Shown here piece by piece: positions 54,805 through 63,933 of a stretch of DNA of 64,000 nt (position 1 is the stretch's first letter; every line of letters begins with the position of its first letter). Origin of the DNA: Aurantimonas sp. 22II-16-19i (GTDB taxonomy: Bacteria > Pseudomonadota > Alphaproteobacteria > Rhizobiales > Rhizobiaceae); contig NZ_AQQS01000007.1 in assembly GCF_002088275.1 (NCBI RefSeq), positions 1-64,000 on the forward strand. The letters are read 5' to 3'. The notes beneath the pieces are model-generated. The model made no database searches. It worked only from the letters and a program-made list of their open reading frames with translations, and had not been told where the DNA came from. Position numbers and translations under genes: made by a program.

Positions 54805-56025
54805 TCAACTCCCGTAGCGCCGCTTCCACTCCGCCTCGATCCGCGTCATCCAGGAGGGATGCGGCTCGGCCAGCACCGGGCCCAGTTGCGACGGCGGTAG
54901 GGTGGCGATGCCGCGATCGATCTCGGCGAAGGCGTCGCGGTCGTCCTCGGGCAGCTTGTCCATGGCCAGCACCGTCGGGTCGCCCCAGTAGCGCGGATCC
55001 TCCTTGCGGAGCTGCGCCTCGGGAGAAATCAGGAAGTTCGCGACGACCTTGGCCGCCGCCTTGGCCGAGGAATTGTAGGGGACCGCGACGAAATGGGTGT
55101 TGCCGAGCGTGCCACCTGGAAAGGTGAAGGAGCGCACCGTGTCCGGCAGCTCGCCCGCCGCGATGCCCGACGAGGCTTCGGCCGGGTTGAAGGCGAAGAT
55201 GATCTCGACTTCGCCGTCGGCGAGCAGCTGCTTCATCGCCGGATAGTTCTGCGGATGATCGCGGCCAGAGCGCCAGAGCACCGGCTGGATCGCGTCGAGC
55301 CAGTCCCAGAGCGGCTTCGTCACCGCCTCGAAGTTAGCCTCGTCCACCGGCTTCTGGAGAACCGCGGGGTCGGCGGTCGTCTCGACCAGCACCTGCTTCA
55401 GGAAGCTCGAACCCACGAAATCCGGCGGCGCCGGATAGGAGAAGCGGCCGGGATGGGCCTTCGCCCATTCGAGTAGTTCGCCTGCCGATTTCGGCATCGT
55501 CTCGACGGGGCCGGAGCGGGCGGTATCGGCGAAGAACACCAGCTTGGCCCCGCCCCAGGGTGACTCCTGTCCGAGGGTCGGCAGGGTGAAGTCCACCGTC
55601 ACGGTCGGGTTCTGCGTGTCGACATAGGCCCAGTTGGGAAGATCGGTGGCAAACCCGGCAGACAGCAGGCCCTGTTCCTGCATGGCGGCGAAATTCTCGC
55701 CATTGATCCAGATGAGGTCGATCGAGCCGCCCGTGGCCTTGCCGGCCGCCTTTTCGGCCAGCACGGTGGCGACGGCCGACGCCGTGTCGTCCAGCTTGAC
55801 GTGGTTCAGCGTGACGTCGAAGCGCTGCTTCACCTCATCGCCGACCCAGGCGACATAGTCGTTGATGTTCTGCGAGCCGCCCCAGGCGGCGAAGTAGACC
55901 GTCTCGCCCTTCGCCTCCTCGAGGACGGCCTGCCAGCCGGGATCGCTGGCCGCCTCGCCTCTCGCCGCGCCCGAGACCAACATGCCGGCTGCCAGCATCA
56001 TGGCCCCGATCCGAAATCCGATCAT
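54805..56025 (-). CDS. ynjB: ABC transporter substrate-binding protein (YnjB-like)
   Basis: A 406-residue periplasmic binding protein. The signal peptide ends near GAARGEAA. The region VYFAAWGGSQNINDYVAWVG, SIDLIWINGENFAAM and LPNWAYVDTQNPTVTVDFTL matches E. coli YnjB closely in pattern; GQESPWGGAKLVFFA follows. Its ligand is unknown; relatives group with thiamine, iron and polyamine binding proteins. ATG 56025 follows GCGGAGGAAGC. In E. coli ynjB is followed directly by ynjC; here two toxin-antitoxin modules (1.3 kb) lie between. Confidence 0.9.
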   Translation of the reverse strand: MIGFRIGAMMLAAGMLVSGAARGEAASDPGWQAVLEEAKGETVYFAAWGGSQNINDYVAWVGDEVKQRFDVTLNHVKLDDTASAVATVLAEKAAGKATGGSIDLIWINGENFAAMQEQGLLSAGFATDLPNWAYVDTQNPTVTVDFTLPTLGQESPWGGAKLVFFADTARSGPVETMPKSAGELLEWAKAHPGRFSYPAPPDFVGSSFLKQVLVETTADPAVLQKPVDEANFEAVTKPLWDWLDAIQPVLWRSGRDHPQNYPAMKQLLADGEVEIIFAFNPAEASSGIAAGELPDTVRSFTFPGGTLGNTHFVAVPYNSSAKAAAKVVANFLISPEAQLRKEDPRYWGDPTVLAMDKLPEDDRDAFAEIDRGIATLPPSQLGPVLAEPHPSWMTRIEAEWKRRYGS

Positions 56026-56314
56026 GCTTCCTCCGCTTCAAGCGCTTGCGTCGACGTATCGCCCGTTCCTACATAACTTCGTCACTCGGCTGAATTTGTT
56101 TCCGCAACCCCGACGAACCGCCTGCGGGCAAGCGACGGTCCGAACCGGGTCGTCTCGGACGCATCACGACCTGCGCCCGCAAAGCAGGCAGGCACGAGGC
56201 ATGCCGACGCGGCACGCATCGGCTGATGCCAAGCGCTCGCGCATCGTCTATTGAATGCCGAGACGGACATACGATTCAACGGCGGGCCATGGGCTCGCTC
56301 AGGAGACGCGGCAG

Positions 56315-57058
56315 ATGACCGACGAACGCAAGACACTGGTGCTGACCGGGGCCTCCCGGGGCATCGGCCATGCCACCGTGAAGCGCTTCTCGCGCGAAGG
56401 CTGGCGGGTGATCACCTGTTCGCGGCAGGATTTTGCCGAGAACTGCCCCTGGCCGGCCGGCCCCGAGGATCACATCCGCGTCGACTTGTCGGACCAGGAG
56501 GATGTCGGCTATGCGACCTCCGAGATCCGCCGCCGGCTCGAGGCGAACGGCTCCAAGCTGCACGCCCTCGTCAACAATGCGGCGATCTCGCCGAAGGGTC
56601 AGGGCGGCTCGCGGCTCGATTCGATCCAGACGCCCATGCATATGTGGCGCGACGTCTTCCAGGTGAACTTCTTCGCCCCGATCATGCTGGCGCGCGGGCT
56701 GTTCAAGGAATTGTCCAACGCCAAGGGCTCGATCGTCAACGTCACCTCGATCGCCGGCGGCAGGGTCCACCCCTTCGCCGGCACGGCCTATGCGACGTCG
56801 AAGGCGGCGCTGAACTCGCTGACCCGCGAGATGGCCCACGACTTCGGGCCGGCGGGAATCCGCGTCAATGCCATCGCGCCGGGCGAGATCGAGACGGCGA
56901 TCCTGTCGCCTGGGACCGAGAACATGATCGACGACATCCCGCTGCGCCGGCTCGGACAGACGTCGGAGGTCGCCGACGTGATCTATTTCCTCTGCTCGAA
57001 CCAGTCGAGCTACGTCAACGGCTCCGAACTGCACATCAATGGCGGCCAGCACGTCTGA
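56315..57058 (+). CDS. SDR family oxidoreductase
   Basis: A 247-residue classical SDR: VLTGASRGIGHATVKRF, ALVNNAAISP, catalytic Ser in IVNVTSIAGGRV, YATSK catalytic pair and NAIAPGEIETAI after it, ending SYVNGSELHINGGQHV. The SRQDF after the second strand suggests NADP(H). Start ATG 56315 follows CAGGAGACGCGGCAG. It is a single gene diverging from ynjB; the 290 bp between them hold the two promoters and nothing else that I recognise. Confidence 0.92.
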   Translation: MTDERKTLVLTGASRGIGHATVKRFSREGWRVITCSRQDFAENCPWPAGPEDHIRVDLSDQEDVGYATSEIRRRLEANGSKLHALVNNAAISPKGQGGSRLDSIQTPMHMWRDVFQVNFFAPIMLARGLFKELSNAKGSIVNVTSIAGGRVHPFAGTAYATSKAALNSLTREMAHDFGPAGIRVNAIAPGEIETAILSPGTENMIDDIPLRRLGQTSEVADVIYFLCSNQSSYVNGSELHINGGQHV

Positions 57059-57095
57059 AGCCGGCCGGAGCGGGCCTGGCTGAAAGCCCAGGACC

Positions 57096-57752
57096 CTACC
57101 CGTTCCGCATCTCGTCGAGCGCACCATCGAGATCGGCGCGCAGGAGCGCCGTCAGAAGCCGCGGGAAATCTGCCGTCGCGACGAGGCCGGCGAGGCTCTT
57201 GGCGTCGTTGCCGAGACCCAGCCTCTCGGCGGCCTGCAAGGCGCGCTCGTCGGCAAAGGGATAGAGTTCGTCCCAGGCCACCTGCACCTCGCGGAAGAAG
57301 ATGTCCGCGCCGGTGTCGCCGATTCCCTTGAACGCCTTCAGGAGACGCCGCTCCTCGCCCGGATCGCGGCCGGCCGCCTCGCGCAGGGTCCGCAGGTCGC
57401 CGCCATAGGCGTCGCGGCAGTGGTCGGCGACCTCCTGCAGAAACCCCGAGGTCTTTTCGTCGAAGCGGGCATAGCCGTTGCGGTTGAGGATCAGCACCCG
57501 CTCTTTCCACGTCGCCTCGGCCATGTGGTCGGCGGTGGTGAGGCCCGCGTCCTTCAGCGCCTTGGCCGCGCGAAGCGCCTGATCGGCCCCGATGCGCGCC
57601 GAGAAGAGATTGGCCGCGACGAGCCAGAGGAACAGCGGCATCGGCGTGTTCTTCGACAGGTCGAGGCCCATTTCCTCGGCGAAGGTCTTCTCCGTCCGCC
57701 CCAGCAACCTTTCGGCGACCGCAGCCTTTGCGCCCGCGCCGGCCACGATCAC
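57096..57752 (-). CDS. HhH-GPD endonuclease-like protein
   Basis: A 218-residue helical protein related to endonuclease III-type glycosylases. The helix-hairpin-helix is KAFKGIGDTGADIFFREVQ, and the aspartate region lies near WDELYPFADERAL. It lacks the four cysteines of a C-terminal iron-sulfur cluster. Relatives are annotated as endonuclease or base-excision protein, with unproved activity. It starts at GTG 57752, overlapping the HdeD stop (GTGA); the frame upstream of that is only antisense to HdeD. Confidence 0.8.
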   Translation of the reverse strand: MIVAGAGAKAAVAERLLGRTEKTFAEEMGLDLSKNTPMPLFLWLVAANLFSARIGADQALRAAKALKDAGLTTADHMAEATWKERVLILNRNGYARFDEKTSGFLQEVADHCRDAYGGDLRTLREAAGRDPGEERRLLKAFKGIGDTGADIFFREVQVAWDELYPFADERALQAAERLGLGNDAKSLAGLVATADFPRLLTALLRADLDGALDEMRNG

Positions 57753-58375
57753 GCCCGCGAGGCCGGCGGGTTGTTGCGGGCGTCGAGCGCCGAGAACAAA
57801 AGGCCGAAGCCCGAGGTGATGAAGGAGATGCCGAGGAAGACGCCGGTCGCCCAGACCGCCGTGCCCGGCAGGCCGATGATCAGGAAGATCGCCAAGACGA
57901 TGTCGATGATGCCGGAGACGATCACCAGCCAGAATCTGGTCGTCGACAGCCGCACGGCGCGGGCGATGGAGAAGTTGAAGAGACCCGACAGGAAGAAGAA
58001 CACGGCGAGCAGCCATGTCAGGGTGACCGTGCCGGCCAGCGGATCGTAGATGATGATGCCGCCGAGCAACACGCTGAGCACCGCGAGCAGCAGGCTCGAC
58101 CAGAAGCCGGGCGCCTCGCGCGAACGGAACGCCGCGACGCAGCCGACGATGCCGCCGAGGATCAGCAGCCAGCCGAAGAACAGCGTCGTCGCCAGTGTCG
58201 CCGCGAAGGGAACGAGCAGTGCCAGGATGCCGACGACGATCATCAGCGTGCCCTGGAAGGTGTAGTATTTCCAGTGGTCGTGCAGATGGCGCTGGACGGC
58301 CCTGACGCGCCGCCTCTCTTCGCTCGTCGTGGTGTCGCGGGCCGCAGGCTCGCCCGGTCCGATGTCATGTGCCAT
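57749..58375 (-). CDS. HdeD family membrane protein
   Basis: A 208-residue protein with six hydrophobic helices in three pairs, for example MIVVGILALLVPFAATLATT, WLLILGGIVGCVAAF and LLLAVLSVLLGGIIIYDPLA. The repeated G-I-x-L-x-P-x-A pattern and length are those of HdeD/DUF308 proteins, linked in enterobacteria to acid resistance at high density. Function here unknown. Start ATG 58375. Its stop is coupled to the HhH endonuclease-like gene. Confidence 0.88.
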   Translation of the reverse strand: MAHDIGPGEPAARDTTTSEERRRVRAVQRHLHDHWKYYTFQGTLMIVVGILALLVPFAATLATTLFFGWLLILGGIVGCVAAFRSREAPGFWSSLLLAVLSVLLGGIIIYDPLAGTVTLTWLLAVFFFLSGLFNFSIARAVRLSTTRFWLVIVSGIIDIVLAIFLIIGLPGTAVWATGVFLGISFITSGFGLLFSALDARNNPPASRA

Positions 58376-58490
58376 GGTCTATCCTCCTGCCTGTCGCCTC
58401 GCGCGTGCTCGCGTCTCTTCCCGAATAGCAGCCTGGATCATCGGTTCCCAGCCGGATCAAGGTTTGGCCTCGCTGTCCGCGAGGCTGCCC

Positions 58491-59075
58491 TCATCCGTGT
58501 CGCGTCAGGCTCCTGGCCGTGTCGAGCAGCTTGTCGCAGAGAGATTCGAGGCTGGCCCTCGCGACGTCGTCGGTCAGCCGGCCATTCTCGTCGAAGCCTT
58601 CGGCGGCCGTCGGGAGCAGACACTGCTGGGTGATCACTTCGGCGCCGAGGGCGCGCATGACGATGCGGATCGCCTCGAGGCCGCGCAGGCCGCCGAAGCG
58701 GCCCGGCGAAGCCGAGGCGAGCCCGACCACCAGCCCCTTGAACGGCTGCACCGGCCGCTCGTCGACCTTGCGGACGCGGCTCGCCCAGTCGATGGCGTTC
58801 TTCAGGAGCGGCGGGATCGAGGCGTTGTATTCCGGCGAGACGATGAGGAGCGCGTCCTGCGCGGCGATGCGCTGGGCGAGCAGCTGGGCGTTCTGCGGCA
58901 CCCCGCCCTCGGCCTCGAAGTCGCCGTCGTAGATCGGCAGCGGATAGTCGGAGAGATCGACCCGGCTCACCACGGCGTCGGTCACCGAGATCAGCCGCAT
59001 CGCCTCGCCCGCGAGCTTGCGGTTGTAGGAGCCGAGCCGGACCGAGCCGGGAATGATCAGGACGTTGGTGCTCAA
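58491..59075 (-). CDS. NADPH-dependent FMN reductase (ChrR/azoreductase type)
   Basis: A 194-residue flavodoxin-fold reductase. The FMN phosphate loop is PGSVRLGSYNRKLA, and the second signature SPEYNASIPPLLKNAIDWASR is conserved in this family, which reduces quinones, chromate and azo compounds by two-electron transfer. A TTG start at 59075 overlaps the stop of the methyltransferase gene (TTGA), so the pair is coupled. No other in-frame start keeps the FMN loop. Confidence 0.92.
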   Translation of the reverse strand: MSTNVLIIPGSVRLGSYNRKLAGEAMRLISVTDAVVSRVDLSDYPLPIYDGDFEAEGGVPQNAQLLAQRIAAQDALLIVSPEYNASIPPLLKNAIDWASRVRKVDERPVQPFKGLVVGLASASPGRFGGLRGLEAIRIVMRALGAEVITQQCLLPTAAEGFDENGRLTDDVARASLESLCDKLLDTARSLTRHG

Positions 59076-59704
59076 GCCGCGCCGCCCTCGCCGGCCATGG
59101 GGCGGGCGCCGGCCTCGTTGTCCCGAGCGTAGATCCAGACGCGGGCCGGGGGGATGTTCGTCCAGACCCGCCGCGAGGAGCTGACCGAGAAGACGCCGGG
59201 AACGGGACGCACCGGCGGTGTTACCATGTAGGACAGCTGGGTGAGGTTGCCATCCGGCAGAAGCCGCTCGAAATAGCGCGAGAACAGCGCCTGGCGCTTG
59301 GCCTGGGACATGTTGACGATCGGGATCGCGAACAGGATCGCGGCGTATTTCGGGCTGTCCGCCACGGGCCCGAGCGTCTTGTCGAGGTCGAGGCCGTCGC
59401 CCTGGATGACATTCACCTGCGGGAAGCGCTGCTGGAGCTTGCGGGCGAAATCCCGGTCGTATTCGATCGAGGTGATGCGCTCGGGCGCGACGCCCTGCTC
59501 GAGCAATGTCCGGGTAACGACGCCGAGGCCGGGGCCGAGTTCGAGGATCGGGCCATCGAGCTGGGTCGTCGCATGGCGGACCATCGTGCGGCAGTAGGTC
59601 CGGCTCGACGGCGCGACGGCGCCCATCTTCACGGGACTGCGGACCCAGGTCGCCAGGAACGGCAGCCAGTCGCTCTCGGCGGCGCGCGTCTTCGATCGGC
59701 TCAT
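59072..59704 (-). CDS. Class I SAM-dependent methyltransferase, PmtA-like paralogue
   Basis: A 210-residue methyltransferase: LPFLATWVRSPVKMGAVAPS marks the PmtA-like N terminus, PILELGPGLGVVTRTLLEQG binds SAM, VNVIQGDGLDLD the nucleoside, and AAILFAIPIVNMSQAKRQAL replaces the usual substrate loop. It is a paralogue of the genes at 19064 and 59868. ATG 59704 was chosen because the family N terminus follows; the open frame goes further upstream without homology. It is followed by the FMN reductase gene (TTGA overlap) and preceded by the next paralogue. Confidence 0.85.
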   Translation of the reverse strand: MSRSKTRAAESDWLPFLATWVRSPVKMGAVAPSSRTYCRTMVRHATTQLDGPILELGPGLGVVTRTLLEQGVAPERITSIEYDRDFARKLQQRFPQVNVIQGDGLDLDKTLGPVADSPKYAAILFAIPIVNMSQAKRQALFSRYFERLLPDGNLTQLSYMVTPPVRPVPGVFSVSSSRRVWTNIPPARVWIYARDNEAGARPMAGEGGAA

Positions 59705-59867
59705 GACGTCAACCCTTGAACTCGGGCCCCTCGAACTCGGGCGGGGCAGATTGGGAGATGGATCGTCCCTCGTCCGTCCATCCTGATCGATACCAATATT
59801 ACGCCGGCGTGACGGTTTGGCGAATGTCTGCCGGCGCAAGACGCCGGCAGATCAGCCGCGGCCGGTC

Positions 59868-60494
59868 TCACACGGCCCGGTAGACGAGAACGCGCGCCGG
59901 CGGCAGGTTGCGCTTGATCCAGGGGCTGAGCTCCAGCGTCGCGCCGATCCGCTTGGCCTTCACCGGCTGGGTCAGGGCGTAGGAGAACTGGATGAAGGGC
60001 GAACCCCGCCGCATGCGCTCGAGCGAGCGGCCGATCACCGCTTCGCGCATCTCGTCCGGCCGGGTGAACAGCGGCAGACTGGAGACCACGGCCTCCAGCG
60101 GCGAAACGCCGATCCAGGCGGGCAGCGCCGCACCGATGGCATAGGCGTCGCCCTGGATGACCTCGGCCGCCGGGAACCGCTTGCGCAGCAGCTGGCAGAA
60201 CTCGCGGGAATACTCGACCAGCACGAGCGAATGCTCGGGCACGCCGCGGTCGATCAGCGTCTGGGTGACGACGCCGGTGCCGGGTCCGAGTTCGAGGACC
60301 TTGGCATTCGGCGCGAAGGAGGCGGGATCCGGCACGTAGGACGCCATCGCCCGTCCCAGCGCCCGCGACGACGGTGACACCGCCCCCATGATCAGCGGCC
60401 GCTGCAGCCACCCGCGAAAGAATCGCGCCTCGTCACTCACCTTGATGCGCGGGCGCGCGGCTTCTGGTGTTCGCCGCTGCGGGTGTTCCAGCAC
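59868..60494 (-). CDS. Class I SAM-dependent methyltransferase, PmtA-like (phospholipid N-methyltransferase candidate)
   Basis: A 208-residue methyltransferase with FFRGWLQRPLIMGAVSPSSR, the SAM loop VLELGPGTGVVTQTLIDRG, the acidic VLVEYSREFCQLLRKRFP and the membrane-contact motif VVSSLPLFTRP, which is the closest of the three to PmtA that turns phosphatidylethanolamine into phosphatidylcholine. Start GTG 60494 has a strong GGAGGAAGACGC in front. It follows dnaJ by 120 bp on the same strand. Assignment to PmtA itself is likely but not proved against the two paralogues in the window. Confidence 0.85.
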   Translation of the reverse strand: MLEHPQRRTPEAARPRIKVSDEARFFRGWLQRPLIMGAVSPSSRALGRAMASYVPDPASFAPNAKVLELGPGTGVVTQTLIDRGVPEHSLVLVEYSREFCQLLRKRFPAAEVIQGDAYAIGAALPAWIGVSPLEAVVSSLPLFTRPDEMREAVIGRSLERMRRGSPFIQFSYALTQPVKAKRIGATLELSPWIKRNLPPARVLVYRAV

Positions 60495-60614
60495 GCGTCT
60501 TCCTCCATCCCCCTCGGGGATTGTGACCGGATTGAACGAACCCGGCCGATTGCAGGAACCGGCCCTGCCTGGCGGCAAGGGCCGGTCGAAAACCGACCTA
60601 GAAGATGGAGCGGT

Positions 60615-61754
60615 TCAGGTCTCGCTCAAGCCTTCGAAGAACTCCTTCATCCGGGCGAAGAAGCCGTTGGACTGCGGTGAGTTCTCCTTCGAGGAGATCT
60701 GTTCGAACTCCTCGAGCAGCTCGCGCTGGCGCCGGGAGAGGTTCTGCGGCGTCTCGATCGCCACCTGGATGAACAGGTCGCCGGCCTGCTGGGAGCGCAG
60801 CACCGGCATGCCCTTGCCGCGCAGCCGGAACTGCTTGCCGGTCTGGGTGCCCTCGGGGATCTTCACGCGGCTGGTGTTGCCGTCGAGGGTCTGCACGTCG
60901 ATGTTGCCGCCCAGCGCCGCCGTCGTCATCGAGACGGGCACCTTGCAGAACAGGTCGGCGCCGTCGCGCTGGAAGAACTCGTGCGGCCGGATCGACAGGA
61001 AGATGTAGAGATCGCCGGCCGGTCCGCCGCGCAGGCCCGCCTCGCCCTCGCCGGCGAGGCGGATGCGGGTGCCGTCCTCGATGCCGGCCGGGATGTTGAC
61101 CGACAGCGTCCGCTCCTCCGGCAGGCGGCCGTCGCCGCCGCATTTGGCGCAAGGGTCGGTGATCACCTGGCCGCGTCCCTGGCAGGTCGGGCAGGTGCGC
61201 TCGATCGAGAAGAAGCCTTGCGCGGCGCGCACGCGGCCGACGCCGCCGCACATCGGACAGGCCTTGGGGCTGGAGCCGGGCTTGGCGCCGGAGCCGGTGC
61301 ATTCGTCGCACTGGATGGTCGTCGGCACGCCGATCTCGGCGGTCTTGCCGGCATAGGCCTCCTCCAGCGTGATCTCCATGTTGTAGCGCAGGTCCGAGCC
61401 GCGCTCGCGCCCGCCCGAGCCCTGCCGGCCACGCGCCCTGCCACCCATCATCTCGCCGAAGATGTCGTCGAAGATGTCGGCCATGGAGGAGCCGAAATCG
61501 CCCTTGAAGCCGGCGGCACCGGCGCCGCCGTTCTGGAAGGCGGCATGGCCGAAGCGGTCGTAGGCGGCCCGCTTCTGCGGGTCCTTCAGGACCTCGTAGG
61601 CCTCGCCGAGCTCCTTGAACTTGACCTCGGCCGCCGCGTCACCGGGATTGCGATCCGGGTGATATTGCATGGCGAGCTTGCGAAATGCACTTTTCAGCCC
61701 CTTTTCGTCCACGTCGCGGGCCACGCCGAGCATCTCGTAGTAATCGGCCTTCAT
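60615..61754 (-). CDS. dnaJ: Chaperone DnaJ
   Basis: A 379-residue type I Hsp40, co-chaperone of DnaK. The J domain has the [14 protein letters not shown] motif; a Gly-rich linker ([15 protein letters not shown]) follows; four CxxCxGxG zinc motifs are intact ([32 protein letters not shown]); the substrate-binding C domain ends with a coiled [11 protein letters not shown] region. dnaK is not in the window upstream, where an acyltransferase gene lies 402 bp away on the same strand. Start ATG 61754. Confidence 0.97.
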   Translation of the reverse strand: MKADYYEMLGVARDVDEKGLKSAFRKLAMQYHPDRNPGDAAAEVKFKELGEAYEVLKDPQKRAAYDRFGHAAFQNGGAGAAGFKGDFGSSMADIFDDIFGEMMGGRARGRQGSGGRERGSDLRYNMEITLEEAYAGKTAEIGVPTTIQCDECTGSGAKPGSSPKACPMCGGVGRVRAAQGFFSIERTCPTCQGRGQVITDPCAKCGGDGRLPEERTLSVNIPAGIEDGTRIRLAGEGEAGLRGGPAGDLYIFLSIRPHEFFQRDGADLFCKVPVSMTTAALGGNIDVQTLDGNTSRVKIPEGTQTGKQFRLRGKGMPVLRSQQAGDLFIQVAIETPQNLSRRQRELLEEFEQISSKENSPQSNGFFARMKEFFEGLSET

Positions 61755-62156
61755 TCACGCTTCCATCGGTTGTCTTTCCGGCCACCGCGAAGATCGCGTG
61801 GCATGGTATCGCCCGCCCGGGCAGCCGGGACACGCGCACTCCAGATCTTTCGAGCGGCCGCGGTTGCGAGACCTTTCGTCCGCCGTGACGGGAGGCGCCG
61901 TCGATACGCGCCATCACCGTCAGGCAGGGCCAGAGGTCCCGAAGGTCGATCGTGCCGCCCGTCCTTCCCTGTCGGCAGATTGGCTCGAAGCACGCCATCG
62001 CGAAACCGATGGTGCGTTCCGGCAATGCGCCGACGACTTTCCGTTCATCTAGGAATGTCTCTTCGCCGATACCATAGGCCGCAGATGAGGCATAGTGCCG
62101 AGAGGTCTCGCCACGATTCCGGACACGAGCGTCCGGCGGCGCCCGCGGGCGGGCGA
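61755..62156. other. Intergenic region upstream of dnaJ
   Basis: The 402 bp between the acyltransferase end and the dnaJ start hold no supported gene. A dnaJ promoter must lie here; I could not pick out a convincing heat-shock (RpoH-type) element or CIRCE palindrome by eye. Confidence 0.4.
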
Positions 62157-63242
62157 TCAGACCGAGGCGAGCCGTCGGCCGGGCTTGGGGGCGCCGGGCT
62201 TTCGCGGCAGCAGCACATGGGCGCACAGCGGCTCGAAATAGCGCGCCGACAGCAGTGCGACGACGACCGTGGCGATCATTGGCAGCGTCCAGAAAAGATA
62301 GAAGTCGATGAGCCCCGTCTGCTCCAGGCCGTGATGCCAGACGATCTCCAGGAAGAAGAATTCCATGATCGGATGGATGAGATAGATGCCGAAGGCGACG
62401 CGGGTCAGCGGCATCAAGGGCTGCAGGATCTCCGTCGATTCGGGCGCCGCGGTCTCGGCCAGCGCGGTGAGGGCGAGCGCGACCACCATCAGCGGCATGA
62501 CCAGCGCATAGTGCCAGCCGGCCAGCATCGCCGCCAGGACGAGAAAGGTCGCGGCGAGGCCGGGCCAGTGGCTCTTCACCTCGAACAGCCGGCGCTCGAC
62601 GGCGATCGCCACCGCCGCGCCGATCATGAAATCGGCGAGCGCGCGATACGCGCCCATGGAATCGGCGGTCGTCCAGTGGCCGGAGGGGAACCAGCCGCGC
62701 AGCGAGGCGACTTCCAGACAGCCGATCCAGACCGCGATGGCGACGCAGAGGCCGCGCAGGCCACCGAATCTCACGACGACGACGATCAGCGGGAACAAGG
62801 CATAGGCGAAGAACTCCGCGCTGATCGACCAGGACGGATAGTTCAGCGCCAGCCCGTCGGTGAAGCCGAGCGCATGCAGAATCAGGAGGTGGAAGGGCAG
62901 CGCTTCGAGGTCATGGCGCCAGGGATAGTTCGGCGCACCCTCGGCGAAGGCGGCGAGCGCGACCGCGGCGAAGAACAGCGTGATGACGATGTGCAGCGGC
63001 AGCAGCCGGGCGGCTCTGGCGCGCATGAACCGGCCATAGGCGGCCAGATCGCCGACCCGCTCGCGGTAGCGGATGGTGATGAAGAAGCCGGAGATCATGA
63101 AGAACATGTCGAGCAGCGGCAGGAGACGATAGAGCAGCGCCGTGCCGGTCTCGACGCCGTAGGGCGCCCAGAAGACGAAGTGATAGGCCATGATCAGCAT
63201 TGCCGCGACGAAGCGCCAGCAATCGAAAATGCGGAAGTGCAA
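62157..63242 (-). CDS. Acyltransferase family 3 membrane protein
   Basis: A 361-residue integral membrane acyltransferase. The first motif FDCWRFVAAMLIMAYHFVFW contains the conserved catalytic-type histidine, and FFMISGFFITIRYRERVGD the R-x-R-type motif; about ten helices follow. Members transfer acyl groups (acetyl, succinyl) to exported sugars such as O-antigen, exopolysaccharide or Nod factors. The conserved arginine region and YPSWSISAEFFAYALFP are intact. It has no sugar-related neighbours, so the acceptor is unknown. Confidence 0.9.
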   Translation of the reverse strand: MHFRIFDCWRFVAAMLIMAYHFVFWAPYGVETGTALLYRLLPLLDMFFMISGFFITIRYRERVGDLAAYGRFMRARAARLLPLHIVITLFFAAVALAAFAEGAPNYPWRHDLEALPFHLLILHALGFTDGLALNYPSWSISAEFFAYALFPLIVVVVRFGGLRGLCVAIAVWIGCLEVASLRGWFPSGHWTTADSMGAYRALADFMIGAAVAIAVERRLFEVKSHWPGLAATFLVLAAMLAGWHYALVMPLMVVALALTALAETAAPESTEILQPLMPLTRVAFGIYLIHPIMEFFFLEIVWHHGLEQTGLIDFYLFWTLPMIATVVVALLSARYFEPLCAHVLLPRKPGAPKPGRRLASV

Positions 63243-63480
63243 GGCAGACCTCCGTCGGCGGCCAGGCTCGGAACCACGTCGTCATAAACGGCGATCATCC
63301 GGTTCTCTCGTCTTTCGCCGCAGGCCGCAAGGAAATGCTGCGAACGCGGTTAAGCCGCCGGCCCCTGTTCGGGGTTTGCGCCGCCCAGCAGCCTGGACGC
63401 AAGCCCTGCATCGGGCCCGTTTTCAGGGTGTCCCCGCTGCGGCACGTGGGCGGCGGCCACGCTCGCCGGGCGCCGGACCG

Positions 63481-63744
63481 TCAGATGCGGTCGAGCGGAC
63501 AGGGGACGGCCTTCTTGTCGCATTTGCGCCGATAGACCCGCTCCCAGCGCGAGAGGCGGCCCCGCTCGGTGAGCCGCGCGACGAGGGCCCGGAAGAACGC
63601 CTTCTTCTTCGGCTTCTTGTCCAGCCGCTTGAAGCGCTTCTTCTCCGGCTTGGTCATGAAGCAGCCGATGCAGGCGTCTCCCTCGGCGCGGAACTTGCAC
63701 ACGCCGATGCAGGGTGACGGCGCCTTGGCCCATGGTTTCGACAC
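63481..63744 (-). CDS. DUF1289 small cysteine protein
   Basis: An 87-residue protein. The DUF1289 motif is SPCIGVCKFRAEGDACIGCF, four cysteines in a likely metal or Fe-S site, but the usual RT-x-EI-x-W continuation is replaced by a very basic segment (KPEKKRFKRLDKKPKKKAFF) and a C-terminal DKKAVPCPLDRI. Start GTG 63744 follows AGGAGACATGC. The lysine-rich middle could bind nucleic acid or ribosomes; function is unknown. Confidence 0.8.
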   Translation of the reverse strand: MSKPWAKAPSPCIGVCKFRAEGDACIGCFMTKPEKKRFKRLDKKPKKKAFFRALVARLTERGRLSRWERVYRRKCDKKAVPCPLDRI

Positions 63745-63825
63745 GCATGTCTCCTGAAACAGATCTCTCAGGGCTCAAGATGGGTGCCTCGCGGCTTGCG
63801 CGAAAGACGGCTCCGTTCACCCCCT

Positions 63826-63853
63826 TTGATCCTGTGCGCAGGGCTGCTATAAA
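63826..63853 (+). promoter_or_regulatory. Putative sigma-70 type promoter
   Basis: TTGATC (63826-63831) and TATAAA (63848-63853) are 16 bp apart, a near-consensus pair that is rare in this GC-rich window. It faces the partial gene at 63934, 80 bp downstream, and diverges from the DUF1289 gene. Confidence 0.6.
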
Positions 63854-63933
63854 GGGTGATCGGAATTGTCAAGTTTTAGAATGGTTCCAACCTGCCCGGA
63901 CAGGGTGCAGGTCCGGAATGCGAAACGGACGGC

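Noticed and set aside
59705-59839. N-terminal extension of the 59072 methyltransferase
   Set aside because: The extra 45 residues are basic and low in family resemblance; ATG 59704 begins directly before the conserved region.
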